A DNA stretch of 64,000 nt from JAJPHF01 sp035293805 (GCA_035293805.1 DATGMD010000002.1:39746-103745); one strand, 5' to 3'; shown: positions 41,920-50,814, counted from the stretch's first letter. A program made the numbers and translations. Notes: generated from the sequence alone by a model not told the origin.

Positions 41920-43350
41920 TCACGTCTTGATGCCGACGAACTTGACTTCGGTCATCTCCTGGATCGCGTACTTGACGCCCTCGCGGCCGAGCCCGCTGTC
42001 CTTCACGCCGCCGAACGGGTAGTTGTCCTGGCGGTAGCGCGAGCCCTCGTTGATCCACACGCAGCCGCTCTCCAGCTCGCGGGCGAAGCGCAGCGCCGTG
42101 TTGAGGTCGTTCGTGAAGGCAGCGGCTTGCAGGCCGTACTGGCTGTCGTTGGCGAGCGCCAGCACCTCGTCGACCGTGTCGAACGGCGTGAGCGTGACGA
42201 GGGGGGCAAACACCTCCTGGCACTGGACGCGCATGTCGGGCCGCGTGTCGGTAACGACGGTGGGCCAGAGCAGCGCGCCCTCGCGCTTGCCGCCGACGAG
42301 CACCCGCGCGCCCGCGGCCGTCGCCTCCTGAATCCAGCTCTCGACGCGCCGCGCCTCGTCCTCCGAGATCATCGGCCCCACGTCGCAGTCGGGGTCGAAC
42401 GGGTCGCCGACCTTGAGAGCCGCGATCGTGTCGAGGAAGATGCGCGTGAAGCGCTCCTGGACGTCGCGCTGCACGTAGACGCGCTGCGCGGAGATACACT
42501 GCTGGCCCGCCGAGGAGAAGCCGGAGCGGGTAATCGCCGCCGCGGCCTTCGTGAGATCGGCGTCGGCGCAAACGATGTTGGGCGCGTTCGAGCCCAGCTC
42601 GAGCGTGACGCGCTTGAGGCCCGCCCGCTCGTGGATGCGTCGCCCAGCCTCGGTGCCGCCGGTGAAGCTGACCATACGGACGCGGGGATCCTGCACGAGT
42701 GGGTCGCCGACCTGGGGCCCCGGGCCGATGACGACGTTGCAGGCGCCGGCCGGCCAGCCGGCCTCGTGGATGCAGCGCGCGAGCAGGACGGCGGCGATCG
42801 GCGTCTTGGATGCGGGCTTGACGACGACGCTGTTGCCGGCGGCGAGGGCGGGCGCGACTTTCTGCGCCACGAGGTTGAGTGGCGCGTTGAAGGGGCCAAT
42901 GGCGGCCACGACGCCGAGCGGCTGGCGCAGCACCATGCCCCAGCGCCCCTCGCCACCGCGGATGGCGTCCATGGGCAATAGCTCGCCGACGATGTCGCGC
43001 GTCTCGCCGGCGGCCATGACGAACAGCTCGCCGCCGCGGCCGGCTTCGATCGCCACGTCCTTTAGCGGCTTGCCGGCCTCGCGGGCGATGGCGTCGGTGA
43101 ACTCGGCGCGGTGATCGCCGATGGCCTCGGCGGTGCGCATCAGGAGGCGCGCGCGCTCGTGGGCCGGCATGGCGCGCAGGTGGTCGCGGAACGCCGCCTG
43201 GGCGGCGCCGACCGCGCGGTCGACATCCGCGGGCGCCGCGACGCTGACAGTGGCGAACGCCTCGCCGGTGTAGGGGTAAATCACCGGCATCCGCTCGCCG
43301 CCGGCGCCCTCGGTCTCCGCGCCGCCGATGAACAGTCCGTAGTGCTGCAT
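41920..43350 (-). CDS. NAD(P)-dependent aldehyde dehydrogenase
   Basis: The 476-residue product is a complete ALDH: IGPFNAPLNLVAQKVAPALA with the catalytic Asn, KPASKTPIAAVLLA, FTGGTEAGRRIHERAG, the general base Glu in TLELGSNAPNIV, the nucleophile Cys in FSSAGQQCISAQR and EVFAPLVTLTPFD. ATG 43350 was chosen for the GGAGGCGCC box at 43351-43359 and the family-like start MQHYGLFIGG. The frame is open far upstream only because a 12-copy heptad tract has no stop on this strand. It is divergent from a ring-cleavage dioxygenase, so it may oxidise a semialdehyde from ring fission. Confidence 0.92.
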   Translation of the reverse strand: MQHYGLFIGGAETEGAGGERMPVIYPYTGEAFATVSVAAPADVDRAVGAAQAAFRDHLRAMPAHERARLLMRTAEAIGDHRAEFTDAIAREAGKPLKDVAIEAGRGGELFVMAAGETRDIVGELLPMDAIRGGEGRWGMVLRQPLGVVAAIGPFNAPLNLVAQKVAPALAAGNSVVVKPASKTPIAAVLLARCIHEAGWPAGACNVVIGPGPQVGDPLVQDPRVRMVSFTGGTEAGRRIHERAGLKRVTLELGSNAPNIVCADADLTKAAAAITRSGFSSAGQQCISAQRVYVQRDVQERFTRIFLDTIAALKVGDPFDPDCDVGPMISEDEARRVESWIQEATAAGARVLVGGKREGALLWPTVVTDTRPDMRVQCQEVFAPLVTLTPFDTVDEVLALANDSQYGLQAAAFTNDLNTALRFARELESGCVWINEGSRYRQDNYPFGGVKDSGLGREGVKYAIQEMTEVKFVGIKT

Positions 43351-43359
43351 GGCGCCTCC

Positions 43360-43443
43360 GAGTGCTGAGTGCTGAGTGCTGAGTGCTGAGTGCTGAGTGC
43401 TGAGTGCTGAGTGCTGAGTGCTGAGTGCTGAGTGCTGAGTGCT
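43360..43443. repeat. Twelve perfect tandem copies of the heptamer GAGTGCT
   Basis: The tract is 84 bp of exact 7-bp repeats (plus-strand GAGTGCT). It abuts the Shine-Dalgarno region of the aldehyde dehydrogenase and lies in the interval between two divergent genes. It is the longest tract of the heptad family in the window. Confidence 0.98.
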
Positions 43444-43597
43444 GAGAAAGGGTAGCTCTGGCGGAGAAGCGCCGCAAGGGCATGCAGCCGGCCAGCGGCT
43501 GGCCGCCGGGCCGGCGGATGCGGTATCAGTCCGGGAGCGGCTGCGCCCGACGTAGCAGGGCGCGGCAAGCAGCGCCCCTACGGCACTTGGAGGCAGC

Positions 43598-44656
43598 ATG
43601 GGCGAGATCGTCGCGGCCATCGGCACGGCGCACGCACCGCAGTTCCTGACCAAGCCGGACACGGAAGACCCGCAGCAGCTCGAAGCGGTCTTCCAGGCGC
43701 TCACGATGCTAAAGGGCCGGCTGCGCGCGGTGGCGCCGGACGTAGTGATCATCATCGCCAACGACCACGTGGAGAACTTCTACCTGGACGTGGTGCCGCC
43801 GTTTACCGTGTTCACAGGGACGGAGGCGCGCGGGCACTTCGCCGGGCAGGACTACGCGTATCCCGGCCACCCGGCGCTGGCGCGGGCGCTGCTGGAGGAG
43901 GGGCTGCGGCTGGGCGTGGACATCGCCTACTCGCAGCAGGCGCACCTGGGGCACTCGTTCGTCGTGCCGCTGCACTTCCTGCTGCCCGAGCCGGCGCCGC
44001 CGGTGATCCCGCTGTTCGTGAACACGTATTTGCCGCCGCAGCCCTGGCCGCGCCGCTGCTACGAGGTCGGCCAGAAGCTGGCCGAGATCATTCGTCAGCG
44101 GCCCGAGCGGGTGGCGGTGATCGCGAGCGGCGGGCTGTCGCACTATCCGGGCACCGACCTGTACCCGCACCCCGACAACGCCTTTGACGCGGAGGTGCTG
44201 AAGCTGATCGAGGCCGGCCAGATGCACCGGCTGGCGGCGTTCACGCCGATGGAGCTGGACCGGCACGGCAACCTGGAGCTGCTGCAGTGGCTGGTGCTGC
44301 TGGGGATGCTGGGCGACGAGCCACCGGCCGAGCTAGTGACCTACCAGCCCAGCTGGCACCACGGCTACGCGGTGGTGTGGTGGGACGTGTCGGCGGGGCC
44401 GCGCCCGGCCGAGCAGCACTACGTCTACGCCGACCCGGCACGCTACCCGCTGAACACGGCGCTGTACACCCTGATGAACGACCGGGCGCTGCGCGAGCGG
44501 TTCCTGGCCGACGCCGACGCGGCGATCGCGGACTTCCCGCTGGCCGACGAGGAGCGCGCGGCTGTGAAGGCGCGCAACGTCAAGCAGCTCACGGCGCTGG
44601 GCGCGCACCCGTTCCTGGCGTTCATGGCCGACTACAACCTGAAGTACGAGACGTAG
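43598..44656 (+). CDS. Extradiol ring-cleavage dioxygenase, LigB-LigA fusion
   Basis: This is a class III (LigB-type) extradiol dioxygenase that would cleave a catecholic ring using Fe(II) and O2. The 352-residue product opens with AAIGTAHAPQF carrying the first His, then IIIANDHVENFYLD, QAHLGHSFVVPLHFLLP, and VIASGGLSHYPG. The C-terminal about 75 residues (LYTLMNDRALRERFLADADA, then LTALGAHPFLAFMADYN) match the small LigA subunit, so both subunits of protocatechuate 4,5-dioxygenase are fused, as in gallate dioxygenases. The ATG follows GGAGGC. The divergent ALDH may handle the product. Confidence 0.9.
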   Translation: MGEIVAAIGTAHAPQFLTKPDTEDPQQLEAVFQALTMLKGRLRAVAPDVVIIIANDHVENFYLDVVPPFTVFTGTEARGHFAGQDYAYPGHPALARALLEEGLRLGVDIAYSQQAHLGHSFVVPLHFLLPEPAPPVIPLFVNTYLPPQPWPRRCYEVGQKLAEIIRQRPERVAVIASGGLSHYPGTDLYPHPDNAFDAEVLKLIEAGQMHRLAAFTPMELDRHGNLELLQWLVLLGMLGDEPPAELVTYQPSWHHGYAVVWWDVSAGPRPAEQHYVYADPARYPLNTALYTLMNDRALRERFLADADAAIADFPLADEERAAVKARNVKQLTALGAHPFLAFMADYNLKYET

Positions 44657-44738
44657 GCCAGCAGGTAGGAGCGGCCTCGCCACGGATGCACCCTGGTCCC
44701 GTGACCCGGCTTGGCGATGCCAGAGGACTGAAAGCATT

Positions 44739-45590
44739 ATGGTGTTACTCGACGGCTGCGACGTGCGCCTGGGCGGTCAGGGCTGGAGCGAGCCGGACTG
44801 GCAGGGCGTGTTCTATCCGCGGGGCCTGAAGGCGAGGGATCGGCTAGCCTGCTACGCGACGGCCTTCGACTTCGCGGAGATCGACAGTACGTTCTACTCC
44901 ATCCCTGCAACACGGATCGTGGAGGCCTGGCGGGACCGCACCCCGGCGGGGTTCCGCTTCGCGGCGAAGCTGCCGCAGAGCATCACTCACGATCCGGACC
45001 CCAAGACCCGGCTGCCCCGCCGGCCGCTCGCGGCTGACGACTGGCAGGACGAGCTAGCCCGGTTCACGGAGGCGATGCGGCCGCTGGGCGCCAAGCTCCT
45101 AGCGATCGTCGCGCAGCTGCCGCCCCAGTGGCACTGGCGCCCGGAGCGCCTGGGCGTCTTGCAGCGCTTCCTTGAAGCCCTGCCGCGCGAGATCCAGTGG
45201 GCCGTCGAGTTTCGGCACCGGGGGTGGCTGAACGCGGAGGTGTTTGCGCTACTGCGCGAACACGCGGCGGCGTTCGTGATCCAGGACCTGTACTACATGC
45301 CCCGGCATGTCGAGGTGACGACGTCCGCGCTGGCGTACATCCGGCTCCAAGGGCGGCGGCAGGACATCGTCCACATGGACGCCGTTCAGATCGACCGCGA
45401 CGAGGCGCTGGACGAGTGGGCGGCGGTCGTTCGGGCGCTGGCGGACCGTTCGGTGCGGACGGTGGTTGTGGCGGCGAACAATCACTACCAGGGCCACTCG
45501 CCGGGCACCGTGGCGGCGCTGCAGCGGCGGCTGGGGCTGCCCGTGGCGCACCCGCCCGCGACGGTCCTGGGAGGCCCGCGTCTGTTGTAG
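44739..45590 (+). CDS. DUF72 (YecE-like) protein
   Basis: The 283-residue product matches DUF72, a TIM-barrel-like family of unknown biochemical function: VRLGGQGWSEPDWQGVFYP, YATAFDFAEIDSTFYSIPA, FRFAAKLPQSITHD, WAVEFRHRGWL, and ALAYIRLQGRR. ATG 44739 is used. Length is normal. It lies 80 bp after the dioxygenase on the same strand but no functional link is evident. Confidence 0.88.
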   Translation: MVLLDGCDVRLGGQGWSEPDWQGVFYPRGLKARDRLACYATAFDFAEIDSTFYSIPATRIVEAWRDRTPAGFRFAAKLPQSITHDPDPKTRLPRRPLAADDWQDELARFTEAMRPLGAKLLAIVAQLPPQWHWRPERLGVLQRFLEALPREIQWAVEFRHRGWLNAEVFALLREHAAAFVIQDLYYMPRHVEVTTSALAYIRLQGRRQDIVHMDAVQIDRDEALDEWAAVVRALADRSVRTVVVAANNHYQGHSPGTVAALQRRLGLPVAHPPATVLGGPRLL

Positions 45591-45807
45591 GCTCCCCGAT
45601 GCAGGCTGGGCCATGCCCAAGCACTCCTCATCGTCAAATCGCTGATCGTTGGATCACCCCAACGAATCACCCGATCTGTGGACCCCGAAAAATCGGCCCC
45701 CCTGCGATGCTAGCCATGTCAAGCGCAACGCCGCGCTGGAACTGCCTGAGCGGGTGGGTGGCCGACAACGGCGTCGGCCCGCCCTTCCGCCGCTCCTGGA
45801 GCCTGAC

Positions 45808-46014
45808 ATGGCGCAACTCGCGGACACTCCACCGGCGCTCCGCTGCCCACGCTGCAGCGGACCGATGTTTCCCCAGGCGGCCGGCGAGCTGGATTACCTG
45901 TGCCTGCTCTGTGGCGAGTACCGCTTCCTGGTCCGGCGAGCCGCGAAGGTCGCGCCTTTGCCGCCCGAGGCGTTCAAGAAGCGCCGCGGTCGCCCCAGCC
46001 GCTACGGCTACTAA
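45808..46014 (+). CDS. Small zinc-ribbon protein with AT-hook-like tail
   Basis: The 68-residue product from ATG 45808 (GGAG box upstream) has one zinc ribbon with ligands in LRCPRCSGPM and LCLLCGEYRF (two CxxC pairs about 20 residues apart), followed by a basic tail KKRRGRPSRYGY whose RGRP is an AT-hook core. The frame extends upstream to 45649, but that part is low complexity. A DNA- or RNA-binding role is plausible, with no assigned function. Confidence 0.6.
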   Translation: MAQLADTPPALRCPRCSGPMFPQAAGELDYLCLLCGEYRFLVRRAAKVAPLPPEAFKKRRGRPSRYGY

Positions 46015-46031
46015 GCGGCCGGCCCAGGTTG

Positions 46032-46064
46032 GTGTGTAAGGTTGGCGAAGCCAACCTTACACAC
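46032..46064. terminator. Perfect 15-bp stem with GAA loop
   Basis: The arms 46032-46046 and 46050-46064 are exact reverse complements with a 3-nt loop, located 18 bp after the zinc-ribbon stop. There is no clear U-tract (TATTCC follows), so it may end or protect the transcript rather than be a classical intrinsic terminator. Confidence 0.6.
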
Positions 46065-46115
46065 TATTCCTGGCCAAGTGCTTCGGCTGGCCCTGCAAGA
46101 CGTGCCCACGGGTGG

Positions 46116-46265
46116 CTAACCTCCCTCACCACGCTGCTGAGCGATGAGGGGGCTGCCATCAGTGGCCTGTCCCACGCGCTCACGGGCCTTGGCGAGCACG
46201 GCCGCGACCGCGCCGGCCACGCCCGCCAGGATGCCGCGCCGCGCCACACTCCGCCCGCTTCCCAT
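46116..46265 (-). pseudogene. Possible remnant of a Tat-signal protein
   Basis: From ATG 46265 the minus strand encodes 49 residues with a twin-Arg hydrophobic start (SVARRGILAGVAGAVAAVLA) followed by KARERVGQATDGSPLIAQQ and a stop. The beginning resembles Tat signals of secreted proteins and then ends abruptly. It may be a decayed 5' gene end. The rest of the 46065-46564 interval shows no other coding signal, so this is weak. Confidence 0.3.
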
Positions 46266-46564
46266 CGCCCGCGCCTGCGTTCCTCTGCTCCGCCCCGGTG
46301 CAACCGTAGCTTGGCCACGTGTCGAGTCCGGGCAGGTCGAGCGCGAGTTCGCGGCCAACTCCCGCTAGCTCGGCGCTCGCACGTATGTCCGTGGGCGAGC
46401 AGGCGGAGGCCGGGTGGGGCAGCGTCCAGGCACCCACGGGTAGTGATTGCCGGCACGGTTGGCGCGCAGGCACTACAATTTGACCGGCAAGACGTAACGC
46501 GACGCGCTGCCGGCGGGCTGTCGCCCGCACGCGGCGCGTCACGTCGGTGGAATCGGGCAGGCAG

Positions 46565-49500
46565 ATGCTCGTCGTACACGGCTCGTGGCTGCCGGAGCAG
46601 GACGGCGCGGGGGGCGCCTTCGTGCTGTGGGCCGAAGCCGCAGGCGCGCGCGGCCGGCCGCGCGGGACGCCGCAGGGCCGGGCGACAGCCGCGGCGGCCG
46701 GCCGCGTCCGCCGCCATCCCTTCGCCGCGCGCCGCGCTCAGCTGCTGGAGGCGCTGGCCGGCGCGCTCGAGGCTGAGGCGGGGAGCCCCGAGGCGCCGGC
46801 CGGGGCGGCGCGCGCGGGCGTGGCGGAGGCCGGGCCGGCCAGCGGTCGTGGGCCGGACGCGGCAGCGGTAAGCGCCGGGGCGCCGGCCGAGGTGGTGGTT
46901 CGGCTGCCGTCGACGGCGCGCGGGCCGCTGCCGTCGCCCGGCCTGGCGACGGCTGACGAGCCGGCTCACGAGCCGCGCGCGCTGGCCGCCTGGCGCGTCG
47001 AGGCCGTGGCCTACGCGCCCGCGCGCGCCGCCGAGTTGCTCATGGGCCTGGCCGCGAGCGACGGCCGCGCCGACATGGCCCTTGGCACGGACGTGCGCTA
47101 CTGGGCCGCGGCCGCGCGGCGCGCGCTGGCGCTGCTGTATGGCCAGCGGCTGCTGCCCGCGCTCGACCAGCAAGGCGCCCGCTACGTGGCGCGCTGGCGC
47201 GCGCTGCTGGACGCGCCGGCCGACCGCGAGCGGCTAGCGGCGCTGGTGGCGGCGATGCCGCCCGCGTGCCGCGCGATCGCCCTGAGCGCGGATGCCGCCG
47301 AGCCGGAGCCGGAGGGGCTGCTGCGGCACTTCCTGGACGCGGTGACCGACGCCGTGGCCCGCGCGGCGCTGGAAGCGGCCGCGCCGACGAACGGCCACGC
47401 GGCCCGACCGCGCGCGCCGCGCCGGCCGAGCGTGGGCGACGCCTGGCTCGCGGCGCTCGCCGGCGATCCCGTGCTGACCGGCAAGCCGGACGATCTGGCG
47501 GCGTTCTACGCGCAGTACCGCGCCTGGAGCGCGCCCGTGGCCGCGACGGCCAGCGGCGAGCCGTTCCGGCTGTGCCTGCGGCTCGATCCGCCGGAGCCGT
47601 CGGCCGCGGACGGCGTGGTGGTGCCGAAGGCGAGCGCCCGCGACTGGACGCTCGAATACCTGCTTCAGGCGAACGACGACCCGAGCCTGCTGGTGCCGGC
47701 CGGCGCGGTGTGGCGCGAGCGCGGCTCGACGGCGCGCTTCCTGAGTCGCCGGCTGGAGCAGCCACAGGAGCGCCTGCTGGGCTGGCTGGGTCAGGCGTCG
47801 CGGCTGTACCCGCCGATCGACGCGAGCCTGCGCACCGCCACGCCAACCGCCGCGCGCCTGAACGTCGCGGAGGCGCACGAGTTCGTGCGCGAGAAGGCGC
47901 TGCTGCTGCGGGCGAGCGGCTTCGGCGTGCTCGTGCCGGGCCTGGACACGCGGCTAGGCGTGCGCGTGCGCTTGGGTGGCGGCCGCGCGGCGCCCGGCAA
48001 GACGAGCACGAAGGCAGGGTTCAGCCAGCAGACCCTGGTAGAGTACGACTGGCAGCTCGCGCTGGGCAACGAGCCGCTGTCGCGCGAGGAGCTGCGGGCG
48101 CTGGCGCGGCTCAAGCAGCCGTTGGTGCAGGTGCGCGGACGGTGGGTAGAGCTGCGACCGGAGCAGTTGCAGCAGGCACTCGCCTACTTCGAGAAGCACG
48201 GGCGGGGCGGGCAGATGCCGCTGCTCGACGCGGTGGGCCTGGCGCTGGCCCCAGACGGAGAGGCGGGGCTGCCGATTGTCGGCGTGAGTACAGACGGCTG
48301 GATCGACACGGTGCTGCGCGACCTGCAAGCCGGCGAGGAGCGCGTCGCGCTGGCCGAGCCGCCGGGCTTCGTGGGGGCGCTGCGGCCCTACCAGCAGGTC
48401 GGCGTCGGCTGGCTGGCGGCGCTGCGCCGCTACGGCCTGGGCGCCTGCCTGGCCGACGACATGGGCCTGGGCAAGACCGTGATGCTGATCGCGCTACTGC
48501 TGCACACTCGCGACGAGGGGGCCGCGACGCCGCCGGCGCTGCTCATCTGCCCCACGTCGGTGGTCGGCAACTGGCAGCGGGAGCTGGCGCGCTTCGCGCC
48601 CGGCCTGCGGGTGCTCGTCCACCACGGCGCCGGGCGCGACACGGCGCAGCTGGCCGCGCTGGCCGCCGAGCACGACGTGGTCCTCAGCACCTACGCGCTG
48701 CTGCACCGCGACCAGGACGCGCTGACGGCCGTGGAGTGGGACGCGGTCATCCTCGATGAGGCGCAGAACGTCAAGAACGCGGCCACGCGCGCCGCCCAGG
48801 CCGCGCGGGCGCTGCCCGCCCGCTGGCGCGCGGCGCTGACGGGCACGCCGGTCGAGAACCGGCTGGCCGACCTGTGGAGCATCTTCCAGTTCCTCAATCC
48901 GGGCTACCTGGGCTCGGCCGAGCAGTTCCGCAAGCGGTTCGCCGCGCCTATCGAGCGCGGCGGCGATCCGGCCGCGGCCGCGCGCCTGCGCCGGCTGGTC
49001 GGGCCGTTCATCTTGCGGCGGCTGAAGACCGACCGCGCGATTATCCAGGACCTGCCCGAGAAGAACGAGATGAAGGTCTACTGCACGCTGACGCGCGAGC
49101 AGGCGACGCTCTACGAGGCGATCGTGCAGACCTTGCTGGAGGAGGCGGACGAGTCCGAGGGGATCCAGCGGCGCGGGCAGATCCTGGCGGCGCTGACGAA
49201 GCTCAAGCAGGTGTGCGACCACCCGGCGCTGCTGCTGCACGACGCCAGCGCGCTCGCCGGGCGCAGCGGCAAGCTGGCGCGGCTCACCGAGATGCTGGAA
49301 GAGGTGCTAGCGGTGGGCGACCGCGCGCTGATCTTCACGCAGTACGCCGAGATGGGCAAGCTGTTGCAGGAGCACCTGCAGGCGACGTTCGGGCGCGAGA
49401 CGCTGTTCCTGCACGGCGGCACGCCGGCGGCGGCGCGGGACCGTATGGTGGCGCGGTTCCAGAGCGAGGGCGCGGGGCCGCCGCTGTTCCTACTGTCGCT

Positions 49501-49810
49501 GAAGGCTGGCGGCACGGGGCTGACGCTGACACGCGCCAACCACGTCTTCCACTTCGACCGCTGGTGGAACCCGGCCGTCGAGGACCAGGCGACCGACCGG
49601 GCGTTCCGCATCGGCCAGCGGCGCAACGTGCAGGTCCACAAGCTACTGTGCGCGGGGACGTTCGAGGAGACGCTGGACCAGCTCATCGAGCGGAAGACGG
49701 CGCTGGCGCAGAGCATCGTCGGCACGAGCGAGGCGTGGATCACGGAGCTGTCGACGGCCGAGCTGCGCGATTTGTTCGCGCTGCGGCGCGAGGCGGTGGG
49801 AGACGAGTGA
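46565..49810 (+). CDS. SNF2-family DEAD/DEAH ATPase with SNF2-associated N-terminal domain
   Basis: This is a 1081-residue Swi2/Snf2 ATPase. The N-terminus MLVVHGSWLPEQDGAGGAFV is typical of the bacterial subfamily, so ATG 46565 is preferred to GTG 46547. Residues about 250-560 are the SNF2-associated (DUF3670-like) region. The motor follows: GFVGALRPYQQVGVGWLAAL, Walker A LADDMGLGKTVMLIALL, DEAQ box ILDEAQNVKN, TGTPVENRLADLWS, then the helicase C-domain LIFTQYAEMGKLL, LSLKAGGTGLTLTRANHV and DRAFRIGQRRNVQVHKLLC. Such proteins remodel nucleic acid-protein complexes. Its stop overlaps the SWIM-protein start (TGATG), so the two are coupled. Confidence 0.94.
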   Translation: MLVVHGSWLPEQDGAGGAFVLWAEAAGARGRPRGTPQGRATAAAAGRVRRHPFAARRAQLLEALAGALEAEAGSPEAPAGAARAGVAEAGPASGRGPDAAAVSAGAPAEVVVRLPSTARGPLPSPGLATADEPAHEPRALAAWRVEAVAYAPARAAELLMGLAASDGRADMALGTDVRYWAAAARRALALLYGQRLLPALDQQGARYVARWRALLDAPADRERLAALVAAMPPACRAIALSADAAEPEPEGLLRHFLDAVTDAVARAALEAAAPTNGHAARPRAPRRPSVGDAWLAALAGDPVLTGKPDDLAAFYAQYRAWSAPVAATASGEPFRLCLRLDPPEPSAADGVVVPKASARDWTLEYLLQANDDPSLLVPAGAVWRERGSTARFLSRRLEQPQERLLGWLGQASRLYPPIDASLRTATPTAARLNVAEAHEFVREKALLLRASGFGVLVPGLDTRLGVRVRLGGGRAAPGKTSTKAGFSQQTLVEYDWQLALGNEPLSREELRALARLKQPLVQVRGRWVELRPEQLQQALAYFEKHGRGGQMPLLDAVGLALAPDGEAGLPIVGVSTDGWIDTVLRDLQAGEERVALAEPPGFVGALRPYQQVGVGWLAALRRYGLGACLADDMGLGKTVMLIALLLHTRDEGAATPPALLICPTSVVGNWQRELARFAPGLRVLVHHGAGRDTAQLAALAAEHDVVLSTYALLHRDQDALTAVEWDAVILDEAQNVKNAATRAAQAARALPARWRAALTGTPVENRLADLWSIFQFLNPGYLGSAEQFRKRFAAPIERGGDPAAAARLRRLVGPFILRRLKTDRAIIQDLPEKNEMKVYCTLTREQATLYEAIVQTLLEEADESEGIQRRGQILAALTKLKQVCDHPALLLHDASALAGRSGKLARLTEMLEEVLAVGDRALIFTQYAEMGKLLQEHLQATFGRETLFLHGGTPAAARDRMVARFQSEGAGPPLFLLSLKAGGTGLTLTRANHVFHFDRWWNPAVEDQATDRAFRIGQRRNVQVHKLLCAGTFEETLDQLIERKTALAQSIVGTSEAWITELSTAELRDLFALRREAVGDE

Positions 49811-50724
49811 TGGCGCGGGCTGGACGGTCGTATGGCACGCGGTACGAGCCGGAGCCGTGGTGGCGCGAGTACGAGCGCGCGCCCCGCCGTCCGGCGAACG
49901 GCATCAAGGCGCAGACGCAGCGCGGCCAGTTCGGCAAGACGTGGTGGGCCAGCCGCTGGATCTCGGCGCTGGAGCGGCTGGTGGACGCGGGTCGGCTGGG
50001 GCGCGGGCGGTCGTACGCCCGCAGCGGCCAGGTGCTCACGCTCGACGTCGGGCCGGACGGGGTGGCGGCCAAGGTGCAGGGCAGCCGGCCGACGCCCTAC
50101 ACCGTTAGCATCCGCTTCCGGCGCCTCTCGGACGAGGCATGGGAGCAGGTGGCCGACGCGCTGGCGGGGGAGGCGCGGTACGCGGCGAGGCTGCTGAGCG
50201 GCGAGATGCCGCAGGACATCGAGCAGGCGTTCACGGCGGCGGGCGCCAGCCTGTTCCCGGCCGCGCGCCAGGACCTAGAGACGGAGTGCTCGTGTCCCGA
50301 CTGGTCGAATCCCTGCAAGCACGTCGCCGCCGTGTACTATCTGCTGGGCGAGCGCTTCGACGCCGACCCGTTCCTGCTGTTCGTGCTGCGCGGCCGCGAC
50401 CAGCAGTGGATGACCGAGGCGCTCCGCGCCCGCCGCGCCGGCGCGGCTCCGCCGCCCGCCGCGGAGCCGGAGGCGACGGCCGAGGTGGCGCCCGCGGCCG
50501 CGCCGGCGCCCGCGCTCGCGGACCTGCTCGACACTTACTGGACCGCCGCCGCGCTTCCGGCGATCGCGTTCGAGCCGGCTGAGCTGGACGCGCTGGCGGT
50601 CAAGCGGCTGGGCCCGGCGCCGTTCGCGGCCGACGCCGGCGAATTCGAGCGCCGGCTTGAAGCCGACTACCGGGCGATCAGCGCCCACGCCTATGGGCTG
50701 GCGCTGGGCGAGGACGTCATCTAA
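49810..50724 (+). CDS. SWIM zinc-finger protein (SNF2 partner)
   Basis: The 304-residue product starts at ATG 49810 overlapping the SNF2 stop. It has an N-terminal basic region (FGKTWWASRWISALERLVDAG), a beta-rich segment, and the SWIM zinc finger CSCPDWSNPCKHVAAVYY, with CxC and CxH ligands. A Pro/Ala linker and a helical C-terminus follow. SWIM proteins of this type are regularly encoded next to bacterial SNF2 ATPases and probably form a complex with them on DNA; the cellular task is not established. Confidence 0.92.
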   Translation: MARAGRSYGTRYEPEPWWREYERAPRRPANGIKAQTQRGQFGKTWWASRWISALERLVDAGRLGRGRSYARSGQVLTLDVGPDGVAAKVQGSRPTPYTVSIRFRRLSDEAWEQVADALAGEARYAARLLSGEMPQDIEQAFTAAGASLFPAARQDLETECSCPDWSNPCKHVAAVYYLLGERFDADPFLLFVLRGRDQQWMTEALRARRAGAAPPPAAEPEATAEVAPAAAPAPALADLLDTYWTAAALPAIAFEPAELDALAVKRLGPAPFAADAGEFERRLEADYRAISAHAYGLALGEDVI

Positions 50725-50814
50725 CCTTACTGGGGCGGCCGGGCGCGGCGTGATGAGCCGTGGGCTCCGCCGGCTGGCGCTCGTCGCCCTCCACTCCGCC
50801 GTAAGGAAGATGAC

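Noticed and set aside
43360..43443. Tandem repeat array as a possible CRISPR.
   Set aside because: The unit is 7 bp with no spacers, and no cas genes are in the window.
41920..43761. N-terminally extended aldehyde dehydrogenase of 613 residues.
   Set aside because: The extension is read through a heptad tract that has no stops on that strand; the ATG at 43350 has a Shine-Dalgarno box and the family start.
31316..45590. A single contiguous aromatic-degradation operon.
   Set aside because: The CoA ligase, flavoprotein and dioxygenase lie in separate transcription units on both strands with unrelated genes between; only a loose functional theme is justified.
46565..50724. SNF2 gene as part of a phage-defence island.
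   Set aside because: No methyltransferase, nuclease or other defence gene adjoins it; only the SWIM partner is linked.
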